Shown: one piece after another, positions 36,228-49,046 of the stretch
How positions within the stretch are numbered: the first letter of the stretch is position 1
Layout of the letters: each line of letters starts with the position of its first letter
Position numbers and translations under genes: made by a program
Assembly (NCBI GenBank): GCA_905331475.1
Contig: CAJNYU010002478.1
Span: 186,001-250,000, forward strand
Length of the DNA: 64,000 nucleotides
Source: Rotaria socialis
Taxonomy: Eukaryota; Rotifera; Eurotatoria; Philodinida; Philodinidae
Direction of reading: 5' to 3'
The notes under the pieces: generated by a model
Databases searched by the model: none
What the model was told of the DNA's origin: nothing
The model's input: the letters and a program-made list of their open reading frames with translations, nothing else

Positions 36228-37498
36228 CTACAATGATCCGATATTTAACAAGGTTTTGCCCATAAAACAGCGACGAACAAAACAAAGCCACCACTAAAAC
36301 AAATGATATAAATTTTTGAGTAAAACGTAATAGGTATTGTTTACTTTAGATGGTTTATTCGTTTCTGGATCGATGACTCGATCGATCATACGATCACTAC
36401 ATTCTTTACGTAATTGTTCAAGATACTGTTTCATTTTATCTATAGTTAAAAAAAATGAATCGTTCAATACTCTTTTTAATTTAAACAAAGAAAAGGGTCA
36501 ATAACTAACCAACTTCGCTATCTGTTGGTTTAATGAACATGCCATTTAGTGGAAAATCTGCATCACCAGGAATTGGAAATGTTGAAATAGCTAATGCTGA
36601 TAATTCTTTTTGTGCTTGAATACGTGATTGACACTAAATTTAATTGATAATTCTAATTTTGGTTGAGTTAGAAAGAATAAAATTTTGAACCTTTTGAAGA
36701 CGTCGTAAACATTCAGCTATGTACAATGTGAGATAGATCAATGTTCGATCAGCATCATGCTTTAGTAAACAATAATAAATTGATTAGAGCTAATTTCAAT
36801 GAACTTACTTTAATATCATAATTACGAAAGAATATGTTAGCTCGAAAATATTTTAGTGCTTCATCAATAATATCTTCATTTTCAGTAGCTAGAAAAATGG
36901 ATGATTTGAAAGTATATTGAGAAGACATTCTATTAGCGATGCAAAAGATGAAAATTTTCTTTTCAAAACAGAACATCTCATCGAATTAAATCGATAGTCA
37001 CTATGCACGCTTTCATACTTGAATTGAACGGTATCGTTTACTATTTTATTAAGAAATTGACTTGATTCGTATTGAGATGTGTAACTGATTTTCTAGCTCA
37101 CTATAGTCTTATCGGGGCTAAATTACAAGTATCAGATACGATCGAACGAGAAATAATCTACCGTGAATTCTTTAAATAATCAAAAGTTAGAAATAAGCTA
37201 CACAATCTGCAACACAGTTTCATTTATCAAGAATCATAAAATAAATTAGATTTTCTTAAAATTCTAACGGTAAAATAGTATATAGCTTAAGTGGCAGTAT
37301 TGAAGAATTCACACCCCCCTCCCCGTCTGTCGATAGTTACACTTACAAGTTTCAACAGAAGCTGGACCACTGTAACGAGTTCGAATCGGTAGTAGCGCCA
37401 TATTCCCTAGACGAAATTTGCTGTTAGCAAACGACGAATGATAAGCCTGAAACAAAGAAATAAATCGTTACATATAACGTTGATTTGAGTCTTACCAT
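36228..37498 (-). CDS. ARPC3: Arp2/3 complex subunit 3 (p21-Arc)
   Basis: ARPC3 is a structural subunit of the actin-nucleating Arp2/3 complex. The first coding exon is just the ATG (37496-37498), followed directly by GTAAGA; exon 2 from 37446 gives AYHSSFANSKFRLGNMALLP and IRTRYSGPA. Later exons encode DEALKYFRANIFFRNYDIK, the FPIPGDADFPLNG segment, DKMKQYLEQLRKECSDRM, VIDPETNKPSK and, after a last intron, WWLCFVRRCFMGKT, ending at the TAG 36228-36230. Every block matches animal ARPC3 in order, and the length (about 180 residues) is normal. One longer intron lies between about 36893 and 37347. The start is 214 bp downstream of the TRIP11 stop on the same strand. Confidence 0.93.
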
Positions 37499-37712
37499 TA
37501 TACGTTTGATATTACTGAATAAATAAAAACTCTAAAAATGAAATAATGAATCTTTTTTCTTTGGATCAGAAGAAAACACAAAACAAAACAGAGTAAAGAA
37601 GTAAATGAAGTGATCAAGAGAAACACCAGCATGAAGAAAAATATATTCATACACGATTCTACACGCTCAATTCTTGAATGGTTAAAAAAATAATTGAAAC
37701 TAAAAACACAAT

Positions 37713-40700
37713 TCAAATTTTTAAAAGATCATCAACAAGTATTGATGATTTTGGAAGCGATGGTGGATTATCAATATTTATATCGTCTTCAACGATTGAT
37801 ACTGTTGAGATGGTTGTAGTTAGTTGTTGATCAGTAGAAACATACGTAGATTTATCAGATGTAGATAAAGATGAATTTGGAGGATTTTGATGAATGTTAC
37901 ATTCATGAGTATTAGAATTTGATAGTGTTTCTGAAAAAGCATCCAATGACTGTTGTTCAACATATTGTATTAATAATTCAGCAAATGACTAGAATGATCA
38001 AATGTGCATTTGAAAAACTAGGAAAGATTTTATTCACTTACTTTATTTGACTGGTCCAATGAATTGTTCGATTGTGTCTTGGGTTTGGATGAATTTGCAC
38101 TAAGCCAGCCAGTTAACCAATTATTGCTTGTAGTATTATTATAGTTATTTGATATAGAATGAATAACTTTTTGATATTCTTCCTGTGTAAATCCAACTAA
38201 CGCGCTTAAAATTGGAATAACTTGTTGTTGTTTATCGATCGGCGTATGAAAATAAGATAAAAGAATGTTTTTAACAAGTTGCTTTTCCACACGTGTATCA
38301 TTGGTTGTTTCAAAAATTTTACTATATTCTAAAATTTGTTTATCTTTATGATCGATTTCAATTTGAAGTTTGTTAATTAATATTTCCTTTGCTTTAATTT
38401 CATCATTTGAACGATTCATTGACGATAACACTTCATTAGCGTCTTCTAAACGTTGTTGAAGCTCATTATTTTCATTAGTCAAACGAGCTGATATTGATAT
38501 TTGTTCACGGAGAGAATCTTGATATTGAAATAGATGTTCATTAACATTTTGTTCACGATCTAAAGAATATCAAACGATTTACATTATCGGCATTCAGGAA
38601 AAAGAATCTTTATCATCTCCGATTGTTTTCTCCTATGAAACACGACTTTCAATAAAAATTCTAATTTTAAGGATTCGCTATTTGTAATGAACTAAGAAGT
38701 GATTTTTGTATGTCTCATTATCGTCAATGCCTTTTCAAACAAACAGTAATAGAAAAATTCTCTGTATTTACCTTGTTGAAATTGCTCTAGACTATTTTGT
38801 AAATCTTGTGTACATTGGATTTGTTCTTGTAATCGAATATTTAGATTTGTATTAGATTCTTTAATCTTTTCATGTTCACATTTCAAACTTTGAAAGTTTG
38901 TTAACAACTCCTGCTGAGATTGTTCATCATTCGAAGCGAATTGATGAATAATTTTAGTTTTTTCTTGATCTGACTTTTCTAATTGTTCAAGTTGATTTCT
39001 TAATGATTTTTCGATTTTAAATAAACGTTCGACTTCGTTCGTTAATTTTAATTCACGTTCTTCATATTGTAAAAGCTAAAAAGAAAAACAACAAAAACAA
39101 ACATTTAGTTTATGTTAGAATTTTCAAACATTTTTTCTATTGATTTCAATTTCATTTTCCGTTTGTTTTTTATCTACAACAGCTAGATCTCGTTCATGTG
39201 TAACACGCTTTAAATCTAATTGTATTTGATCGAATAATTGTTGATTTGATTTCAATTTGATATTATTTTCTTCTAATAATTTCAAATTAGATTCTAATTC
39301 AGATTTTTTAATTTGTAACTGATTTTCACTACTAAGTATTTCTTGTATTTTTATTTCACGTTCATTTAATGTTGAACGCAATTGATCGATATCATCAGAT
39401 TTTTTCTTTTGATGATATAATAAGTTTCGATACGTATTTAATTCATTTTGACATTGTAAATATGCTTCATTCTTCTGCTGAAGTAACGGCTGAATCGATT
39501 TATAATCGATTTCAAGTTGATTATATTTTGTAACAAGTTCGTTATAGAGAATAAGAATACGGGTATATTCATTATAGTATGATAGAGATTCATCTTCTTG
39601 GTTTTTAGATATTTCTGATAATTGATCGTTATTCGAGAGAAGATTTTCAGGTCGTTCTTGAGTTATAGATTTTTCGATCTATAATACATGAAAATTAAAA
39701 TTAAAAGATTTAAACAAAGAATCAAAACTAATAATCAGTAAAAGAGTAATGTTTAATTGTTTGTTTAATTTCTCATTTCAGTCATTTTAATAGTTGAAAA
39801 AAGCTCAAAAAATGATTTAAATAATTGAAAATTATCGAGGCAGTGATAAGTAGCTTTTTTTCTTATCATTTTTCTGGTTTTGAATTCGACTTTTTCAAGT
39901 AAGAATAGAGCATATCTATTTTTCAAGGTAATAATTCATCGTAAGGTTTTAGCTTATTAATCGAATGGTTCGCAATCTGAATCACCAATAAAAATATTTA
40001 TAAGGATACGACAGAGTTCTTAAGTATATTACAAAGTTAACATTTTTTTAAATTAAATTCTTAAACTCAATCCAATCGATTGTGAAAAAGAGATTAAATA
40101 TCAAGACGATAAGTCGTTTTACCCGTAATTATTTTGGACAAGAATTTTCTAATAAAACTCACGACTAAATATTTCTCACTATTGCTGTATATTAAAAAAA
40201 AGTGAATTTTACATGATGGTTTCTGTTTTTAATTGTAGAATAGTCTGAATTCTTGTAAGATTTAATTACTTATTTAACTAATTATTAACTTACATTGTCT
40301 TCTTGGATTACTTTGCCTTGTGATGAGTGTTTAGATGACATTTGAATAATCGATTGTTGTTCTTGTCGTTCACGTTCAAATTCAGCGAGTTTTTCAATGA
40401 AAAACATTTTTTCTTTTTTCAATGAAGAATTTTCTCTTAACTTTTCATCTAGTATATGTCTTATGTCATTTAGTTCACTTTGTTTATTATCTTTATCACA
40501 TTCCATTTGTTGTAAATTTCTTTGCAATGATTCTAAATTTTTTAACAAGTCTTCATGTGATTTTGCTGCTTGTTGTAATAATACTAATTCTTGTTCTTTT
40601 TCAGTTAACAACGATGAAAGAAGTTCATTTTGTGAAATTAATTGTTGTTTTTCGCCTGGGGTAATTGATAAAAGTGATTGTCTTGATGGTGCACGTTGTT

Positions 40701-43668
40701 GAAATCCAAGAATTTCCTCTAATTCATCTTCATCACTGTCAAGGGATTCATTTTTATGCATTAGCGATCGTTCTTCTTGTAATTGTGTTAATTTATCTGC
40801 TGTTAATTCTAAATGTGTTCGTAGTTTTTCAAGTTCATCTTGTCGTTCGATAAGAATTTGTTTTAGAGAATCTGATTCTTCTTGTATTATAGAAAAGGTA
40901 CCAATATAAGTTGAGAATTGTTCGAAGAGATTGACAAATCGATTGTCCAAGGATAGATGCGTATCATTTGAAGAAGAAAATTCACAAGGTAAAAGAGTTA
41001 GAAATTGATTGTAAATAGAATGTATTTGAATAAATTGTTTTTCTTTTTGATGCATTTGATTTTCAAGTTCAAGTAAACGATCAGACGATGTTTGAGATAA
41101 CGGAGAAAGACCTTGAGTGTGTGATGAGGCATTATTTATAGATGGTGCACCAGATGTCATAGCAAAATTCTAAAATATAAAGAAGAATAATGTACTCACT
41201 TGAAACATATTGATGATCATTAATAGGGCGTTTTTGCTTGCTGTTACTTAGTTATTAATGGGGAAAAAAACAGAATTTTCTCTTTCACTTTACTACTAGG
41301 ATATTTTGAAACTTTCCTGAAAACATTTCTAGTGATTTTAACTCTTCTATTAATCAGTGTCATGATGACATAAAAGTTAAGGTTCTGTATCGTAATTCAA
41401 CATTTGAGTATCAATAAAGTATGAAAAAATATTTTAACTTTATTACTAGACTCAGTTATATAAAAATGAGATGAAAGTAATATATTGATCAAACACACAG
41501 TTAGTAGACTTGAAATTTCTAACACGTTTTCCAAGCTAATTTTAAGATACGCTTGCTGTATAGAATTTTTGAATTTTCACTCTCGCAAAGTCATTTAGAA
41601 TTTAACTGTTATGCTTTTTGGAAGTTATTTTTATTAAGTGAGATTATCATGAAACTGATAATCAATTTGTACGAACTTGAAAATTTTGAATTAGTCTATC
41701 TTTTGATTGTAGCTGTTGTCGAAGTTCATCAATTTGATAATTAAGTTCACTTTTATCACTTTCTAATAATTGTATTTGTTCATTAAGTTCAATAATTTGT
41801 TTCTCAAACATTTCTCGAACATACATTTCTTTCAAACGATTTTCTTCTTCCTTTTAACGAAAAAGAATAACTAACAATATTCTTCTTCAATTTCTATTCG
41901 ATACGTTACTTCATCATTTTTTAATTGTTGAAGGTTGTTTATCTGTTTTTGAAGATTTTCTCGTTCATTTCTCTATAAATGAAATAAATATAAAGAATGA
42001 AACGTTGATCATCATTTGATTTCAAACTTCGATTTCGAGCTGTTTTGGAAAATTTATATTTTCTTGTTCAAATTTTTCGCTTAAATCAATTTCAATCTGT
42101 AAAATTTTCTTTTTCGATTGATTTTTTTCATTTTGCAATTCTAAACGTGTTTCCTCAACAAGTTCACATATTGTATCGTATCGTTTCCGTTCTTCAATAA
42201 GAAGTTGACTCATGTTGTCGATATTGATATCACCGACTAAAACATAAAGTATTGGTAAAAGAAAAAGGATTAATGTAATGCAAGAAACTGAAAATGTAAA
42301 ATGATAGTTTACAAGCTAAAAATAAATATTTTATTAATACTTTGCTGTTTTTTTTTATTGGAACGTAATTGATTCAGTTCTTCGTGCAATTGAGCGATGG
42401 TTTCTTCATATTCATCAAGACGTTCTAAAGCTACTTGATTATGCTGTTGTTGTGATTGTAAACGGTGTAAGTCATTTTCTAATTGCCTATTACGTGATTT
42501 TAATAAATCAATGCTTGATTGTAAATCAGAATGCTCCTTTTAAAACAAAAACGAAGAAAATATTATTTTATAAATTCTCAGACAAAGATTTATTTTGTTA
42601 TTGATCTACTTAGATTAAATTATATATATATTATTGAATCGTCTAAAAAGTAATAATTCTGTTTGACATGTCTTCATTCTACTTTAGCTAACTACTGGTT
42701 AGTTTGAAAATCGATTTTCTAGAATACTAGTATCAAAATTTTAGGCCTGGTATCGATTTATCAAGATTTTGTTCTAAACTATTATTGCCCATAAATCTTA
42801 ACTCAATAGTATTTGATGAGACAGCAATTGATTAGGAAAGAACCTTGTTTACTGAGACAGATAAAATATAAAAATCGTACCTGGTTTTTAATTTCGCTTG
42901 TTGTCGATGATTCTTTTTCTAAAATAGAAGAAATTCAACAGACGCGCAAGAAGGACTAATTAGCAAACTTTGAAAATCTTCATTCCAATCTTCAAGTTCT
43001 GTAATATGTAATTGTAATCTATGTATTTGTTGGAGATATTCTTTTTCAATTATTTCTTTCGACTCGAGGCTAATTTTTAAGTTCAATACTTCATTCTTTA
43101 AATGTGTATTTTCATCTGTTAATGCATTTAGTATTGTTTGATGGTTGATCGATGCATCGCCATCAGGTCGATCATCTAAAGATAAGTTAATTGAATAAAA
43201 GTAAAATCTACATTTAAATCTAACTATGAAGAGAATTAGTTCTTGTATTATTGAGTAAAACAACATTAGTAGTTTCACGAAGATGTTTTAATTCATTCTA
43301 AATCAACTAAACAATATTCATCACTATTCATTGATATCAATCTTACGTCTTTTTTCTCGATTATTCGTTGATGCTCGTCTAATAACACCTTAGATGCGAT
43401 ATCTATTGCTTGTTTTTGTTTAGTACGCTGATCAGATTGATTATTAAATGATGTACACTAAAGGATGTTTTAAATATTTGCAAGAAACTATAAAATATTG
43501 CTTTACTTCTTCAAATAAAGCATGTTGTCCTAATTGAAAATCATGAGAATTCTGTTGAACTTCATGTAATTGCGTAGTTGTTTGAATATATCGTGGTTGA
43601 TGAATAGTGGAAGACAAATCAAGCGTTAAATTTGTTGTATCATCTGACGTTTGTTGGTTGCTTGTCAT
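37713..43668 (-). CDS. TRIP11: GMAP-210 golgin (TRIP11), long coiled-coil with GRAB domain
   Basis: GMAP-210 tethers vesicles at the cis-Golgi, and its GRAB domain binds Arf1. From ATG 43668 about a dozen exons encode almost continuous heptad coiled coil rich in Gln, Glu and Lys. Family landmarks appear toward the end: QKNEAYLQCQNELNTYRNLL, KQTENEIEINRKLLQYEER, then the GRAB domain at about 38150-38300 (VEKQLVKNILLSYFHTP, IPILSALVGFTQEEYQKVI), the NNWLTGWL motif, SFAELLIQYVEQQS and a terminal SILVDDLLKI like the vertebrate VVLKDLLKQ. The length, about 1,500 residues, is shorter than the vertebrate protein of about 1,980. The N-terminus lacks the MSSWLGGLGSGLGQ-like ALPS helix, so either a 5' exon was missed or curvature sensing differs. 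One exon (39389-39642) has a stray copy at 25204-25457. Confidence 0.88.
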
Positions 43669-45736
43669 TTTTTATAAAGCAATTTAACAAGCAAAATAAT
43701 CGCTACATCGAACAAAATCGTATAATGGTACTCAATATCGATAATGTGATTCATGTGTCGATAGAGGAGAATACAAGAACACTCCAATGATGTGAGATAT
43801 TTAGATGTCGCTGCATTTTTTTCTCATTTATATCTATATGATAGAAAAGCTTATAATACATAAATCTTATCGATACTTGTTCATCTCACAATTGAGAGCA
43901 ATGTACAACGTAATAAATGGTACACATTTATGAAAGATCTGAACTGTATAATTATTTTCAGAACGCTTCAATTTCAAAACCTAAGACAAAGATGTTAAAA
44001 AATATGAAGAAAAAATGTTTGCATTGTTATCCGTTGCTTCAATGTAAATATCGATAAAAATCTATAAAACTGAATTATAAAATCATATGAACAATAGAAA
44101 TAGTTAATCTTTTTGACATATATGCTAATATATAAAAGAAATAACATATAATTTTCATTGCCATTGGCTCATGATCAAGAATAGTACAAAATGACATATT
44201 GACATTGTCTCATGAAATAAATCATATTCATTGTGAACACTAGAAACATATCAGGATTACCTTAGCCTACGCTAGTACAACGTAGGTTAGGATGACGATT
44301 AAAATATGGTATGGATGTATGTAATACTAGGAAGAGTATAAAACGGTAGAGATTTGTTGATGATGGTACTATATTTCGCAATATTTTATCATTAATGATC
44401 GATAAAATTCGGATATTTTTTATATATCACTTTGCATTCATAATACAGTGAATTAGGGAATTTTCTACAAGAATTGAATGCTTATTATAATATGATGATG
44501 ACTGGGATAGATGAAACAATAAATTAATCGAATATTCAGTTGTGATAAACAACTAATAAGACAGAGAAATGTTCAATATATGTATTACCACTTGAGAACG
44601 CATAGTTGTTTGAATTTTTCAAAACTAGGGTGTGACAATCTCCATTGATTGAATTGCGTATAGAAAGAAAAATAATCGTAATCTCTTGTAAGAACTGATT
44701 CAATTAAACTAGGATTTCAGATTGCATGTCAACCATAGTAATACTTACCTCTGCACTAGATCATTTTTTTATACATTCTATAATTTTTCTGTCATATACT
44801 GATATAGGATCTTCACATATCAACATTATTTTCTTCTTAGATTCTGCTTTCTAGTATCTGTCGTACAATCACCCTATGAGAAAGTCAAGACAAAGAGTTT
44901 CGAATTGTGGGCACATTGCGTTTTAGAGTTTAAGCCATATAGGCGTGATGTGCCATACAATTCTATTATGAATAACAGTCTCAGTAAATAAATGATCCCA
45001 AAGATAATATCAATGATTTGAGAACATGAGTATTTCTATTGATCGACATATTCTTATTCTGTTCATCCAGTACAGTTTTATGGCAACAGAAAATCAAACA
45101 ATAAAACTGATTTTCAAATACTTTCCATTGAACTACTTTATTCATAACTAGAAAATATCAAATCATTGATTTCCACATGGTTCTGATTAATTGCAGTAAA
45201 TGAAAAGTGCAAATAATGAAAGATAAAAATCTATAATGTTTTCTTTTTTACTTTTCAACCTGATTACTCAAATAAATGAGAGAACTTAGTAAGTCGAGAA
45301 CAAAAACGCTACAAATATCGAAGTAACTTCTAGTTTTCTCTTTATTGCTTATTTATTTGAAAAGTACTAGGTCTACTGTAATAAAATACAGAAGATAAAG
45401 TACAAAAAAACAATTCTAATGATGGAAAGTATCAAATTAGCACTATCAATAGACATCATCTTTGTTTTGGTTGTATATCTCGATACTCGAATTCACATTG
45501 GCTGCGGATATAACCTGTCATTGGCTATACTGGATATTATATTTGGATAGAACAACATATAAAAGAATAAAAATAAATAAAAATAATTTTTCATTCTTGT
45601 TTTTACAAGGTATATGTGTTTTTGAGTCTTACGCTTTCAAATAACAATCCTTTCTATTTCACAGTCGTAGAATACACGTGCACTAAAGTACATCTTATCT
45701 AAAACATTATTTCTCAGTAGTATAAAATAAATAAAA
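43669..45736. promoter_or_regulatory. Divergent intergenic region between TRIP11 and TTC38
   Basis: This 2.1 kb separates two 5' ends, so both promoters should lie here. The only distinct structure seen is a hairpin with 12 bp arms at about 44261-44295 (CCTTAGCCTACG ... CGTAGGTTAGGA). No exon or RNA gene could be supported. Confidence 0.35.
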
Positions 45737-47194
45737 ATGCCCTTTCGTGATCAATGGCGTGATGTGAAAACTTTACACGATGATGGAATTCCAATTGATA
45801 CAGCTAGTAATGAAACAGCAAAATTATTTGATGCAACTCTTACACAATATACTGGTTGGTAAGTAAAGTACTTTTGAACAAAGAGAAAAAAATTTCAAGT
45901 TTTTGTCCTTCTTTTCTTTAGGTATAATGATAACCAATTAGGTGGTATTGAAACTTGTTTATCCCGTCTTCTATCATCTGATCCAACATGTATTGCAAGT
46001 CGGATTCTTGCTACCGGTCTCGATATATTGGGCACAGCATCTCCTGCATCATCACTTCATTCGAAAACCGTCACATCACTCGGCAATACTACATCATCTA
46101 GTGAATATATTAATCTTCATACTCAAGCTCTTATTGAATGGTCACTTGCTAAATTTTCAAAAGCAGCTGATACATGGGAACAAATTCTTGTTCTTTATCC
46201 ATTCGATATGATGGCAATTAAGTTTGCATCAGATAATTATTTTTATATTGGTGATCGAGAGATGATCCGTGATTCCATTGCAAGAGTTTTACCAATATGG
46301 GAAACATCATCAAATCGTCCATTAAAACCTTATCTATATGGAATGTATGCATTTGGTTTAGGTGAAACAAATATGATTGAAAGAGCTGAAAAAGAAGCTC
46401 GATTTGCATTAGAAATGAATCCACATGATGCTTGGGCAACACATGCATTAGCACATGCTGTTGAATACGCTGGAGAAACCTCGAAAGGAATTGATATTTT
46501 AAAGAAAACTTATCAAGATTGGACAACATGTGATCTTATCAAACCACATATTGATTGGCATTGGGCTTTATACGAAATTGAACAAGGCAACAGAGAAATA
46601 GCTGAAGATATCTTAGTAAATCATTTATTAAATAAAGCCGGTGATTTAAGTATGTTAGATTTTGTCGATATTGCAGCACTTATCTATCGTCTTAAACTTG
46701 CCGGACAGAATTCTTCAACTATTTATTCATCAGATCGATTAAAAAAGTTTATCAATGACCATTTGCATGATCATTTATTACTATTTAATGATCTTCATAT
46801 TTATTTTATATTCGATGATTATGCAGATTTAGAAAATCGAAATGATTTTATTCGTATATTAAGAGACTCCTATGATACATCCGATTTTGATAGTGGTCCT
46901 GTCTTTCGTCAAGTAGGAAACTATCTATTTCAAGCTATTGATCAATTTAGAGAGAAAAAGTATTCAGAAGTTTTTGAACTTCTTTATCCGATACGAAATA
47001 AAATTTATCAAATTGGTGGGTCCAATGCACAACGTGATCTTTTTTATTTATTATTAATTCATTCGGGTGTTTATTCTCATAATAATCAACATCAACAGTT
47101 AGCTCAACGGTTAATTCATGAACGATGCTTGATGCGCAATAAAACAAAATCAAAAATGATGGAAAATTATGCAAATACAATACTAAATGATTAA
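45737..47194 (+). CDS. TTC38: Tetratricopeptide repeat protein 38
   Basis: Two exons (45737-45858 and 45922-47194; 63 bp intron) give about 464 residues, the usual length of TTC38. The N-terminus (IPIDTASNETAKLFDATLTQ, LGGIETCLSRL) and later blocks (WEQILVLYPFDMMAIKFASD, MNPHDAWATHALAHAVEY, HIDWHWALYEIEQGNREIA, LLLFNDLHIYF, LLYPIRNKIYQIGGSNAQRD) follow human TTC38 throughout. The protein is a helical repeat with degenerate TPRs and no established molecular function. The second exon is one long open frame without disruption. Start codon: first ATG, giving MPFRDQWRDVKTLH, aligned with the animal N-terminus. Confidence 0.95.
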
Positions 47195-47606
47195 TTAACC
47201 TGGAAAAATATAGTTGACCAAAAACAAAACTGCAAAACGAAATTAATGAAGTTTTTTTTTGCTTAAATAACGCATTACAAAATACTTGTAGCTTATTCAT
47301 TAGAATTTTATGAAAAAATTCAAGTTACATTTCGAAAAGTAATCATATTATCTAATATCGAAAAGTTAGCTTGATTAAAATGTGCATTCGAAGGAATGCA
47401 AACTTAATTTGACATCACTCATGAATATGATAGAAGATTGATTTGTAGAATACTCGTAAAAAAGAAGATAATTATCTATTACGCAAATAGAATATTAGCA
47501 AAGAGCGATGATCAATTTAAAATGTGAAATCATATTTATTTATCCTTCAAAAGTTCGATTCTCACTATCAATAACATCACATCTTGAGTTTCAAGTGTGT
47601 TTGGTA
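47195..47606. other. Convergent intergenic stretch
   Basis: 412 bp between the stops of TTC38 (+) and the glycosyltransferase-like gene (-); AT-rich 3' flanks with nothing else visible. Confidence 0.5.
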
Positions 47607-49046
47607 TTATACATGCGATTTAAGTTGGTACAACTCTTTTGTTGTCATTTTCTTTGATTGCCATGCTATTCGAAGTATAAAATCCAATGAATAATTTGTA
47701 TTCCATTGAGTTTTCATACTCAGTATTCCATCATATGAACCATTTTTAAAAAAGAACTTTGAAAACATTTGACTCGTCTAAAATATTTAAAATTCCAATT
47801 AATTTTAAATAAAATAAAATGAAAACAAAAACGAACATGCCAAGCATGAATATGTATAATTTCTATCTCATGAAATGACACATTTGTTGTACAACTATAA
47901 TCAATCAAATATGGTTTTTGTATTAATTTGATTCGTCCGAGTCTAGCAAAATGATTTATTGCTAAATGGCTGGCATACATTGAAATAACCTATTATAAAC
48001 TACTGAATGAAGATATGATCAAACTATATTAACTTACTCCAATATACCATTGTGGCCATGATAATATTGATAATCTATGATCTTTTTCAACTAGATTAAA
48101 TTCATTTTGACTTAACCATACACTTAACCAAAGTGCTAAACGTGCGACTAAAATAATTTGTTTTGGTGGTCCATACCTTTAAAATGAACATGAGAAATGA
48201 AAATTCAAACAAAACTTAGATATATTCTGTTTTCTAACCATGTTGATCCAACATGTGTTAAATTAGCATTTAATAGATTCAATGTTTTAGCTATACGAGA
48301 AAGTTTATTTAATGTATAATCGAGACTGTAACCACCGAGACCTGTTTATGAATTTGAAAGTAAAGAAGAAAAAAACAATTTTTGAAATCCAACTATGAAT
48401 ATCAATAAAACTAACCTATTTGAAATGAACAATCAAATGGAATATAATGAGCAAATTTTGGTGTCAGAAAAACATCTAAATCTGTTCGCAAAACATAATC
48501 ATATTGATTTAGAAAATCTGAATTTTCAAATATAATTCCTAGTGAATCAAGATGACGACACCATGTTGGTACATGAATTTGAATTAATCTTAATAATTCG
48601 TTACTATGTTTTGTCGTAACCCATAACGAATTGTAATTGATTCTAAAACAATTATTTTTTGATAATTTATTATTATTATTCTCAAAGCAACCCAATTCAT
48701 CTAGTAATAATGAAGGTAAAGAGTATATGAGCAAATCAGTTTGCCAGTCGAAAGGTTGCTTTTGAATTGTTTCAATCCATGAAAGATATAACCATTTTAA
48801 TTCTGATATATAAACTGTTGAACGTTCAACTGGAAAATAAACGATTATTGCTCGACGAATATTTTTCTTTTCAGTTGTTGTAAAGCAATAGTTCGATGGT
48901 ACATATAAATGATCGTCATGATGAATCTGATCGAACATAGTTAACTTAGAAGCAGAACGTATGGGAATAGGATAATTGATAAATAGATATAATAATATTA
49001 GAATGAGTAACACTACGAAAACGTTTCGTCTGCTTCGACGAATCAT
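47607..49046 (-). CDS. Type II membrane protein with GT-A-like DxD motif (DUF7164-like)
   Basis: From ATG 49046 (an in-frame ATG at 49088 adds 14 residues) the protein starts MIRRSRRNVFVVLLILILLY, a short basic cytosolic end and one signal-anchor helix typical of Golgi enzymes. The first exon then reads RRAIIVYFPVERSTVYISEL, DWQTDLLIYSLPSLL and DYVLRTDLDVFLTPKF, with TDLDVF as a probable metal/nucleotide-sugar DxD. Later exons give GGYSLDYTLNKLSRI, LTHVGSTWYGPP, MYASHLAINHF, EIEIIHIHAWH, and after a 56 bp intron SQMFSKFFFKNGSYDG and a C-terminus ending LKSHV at 47607. I recall this architecture as the uncharacterised DUF7164 family; it is not a secure assignment. Enzymatic activity is inferred from the layout only. 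Confidence 0.7.
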
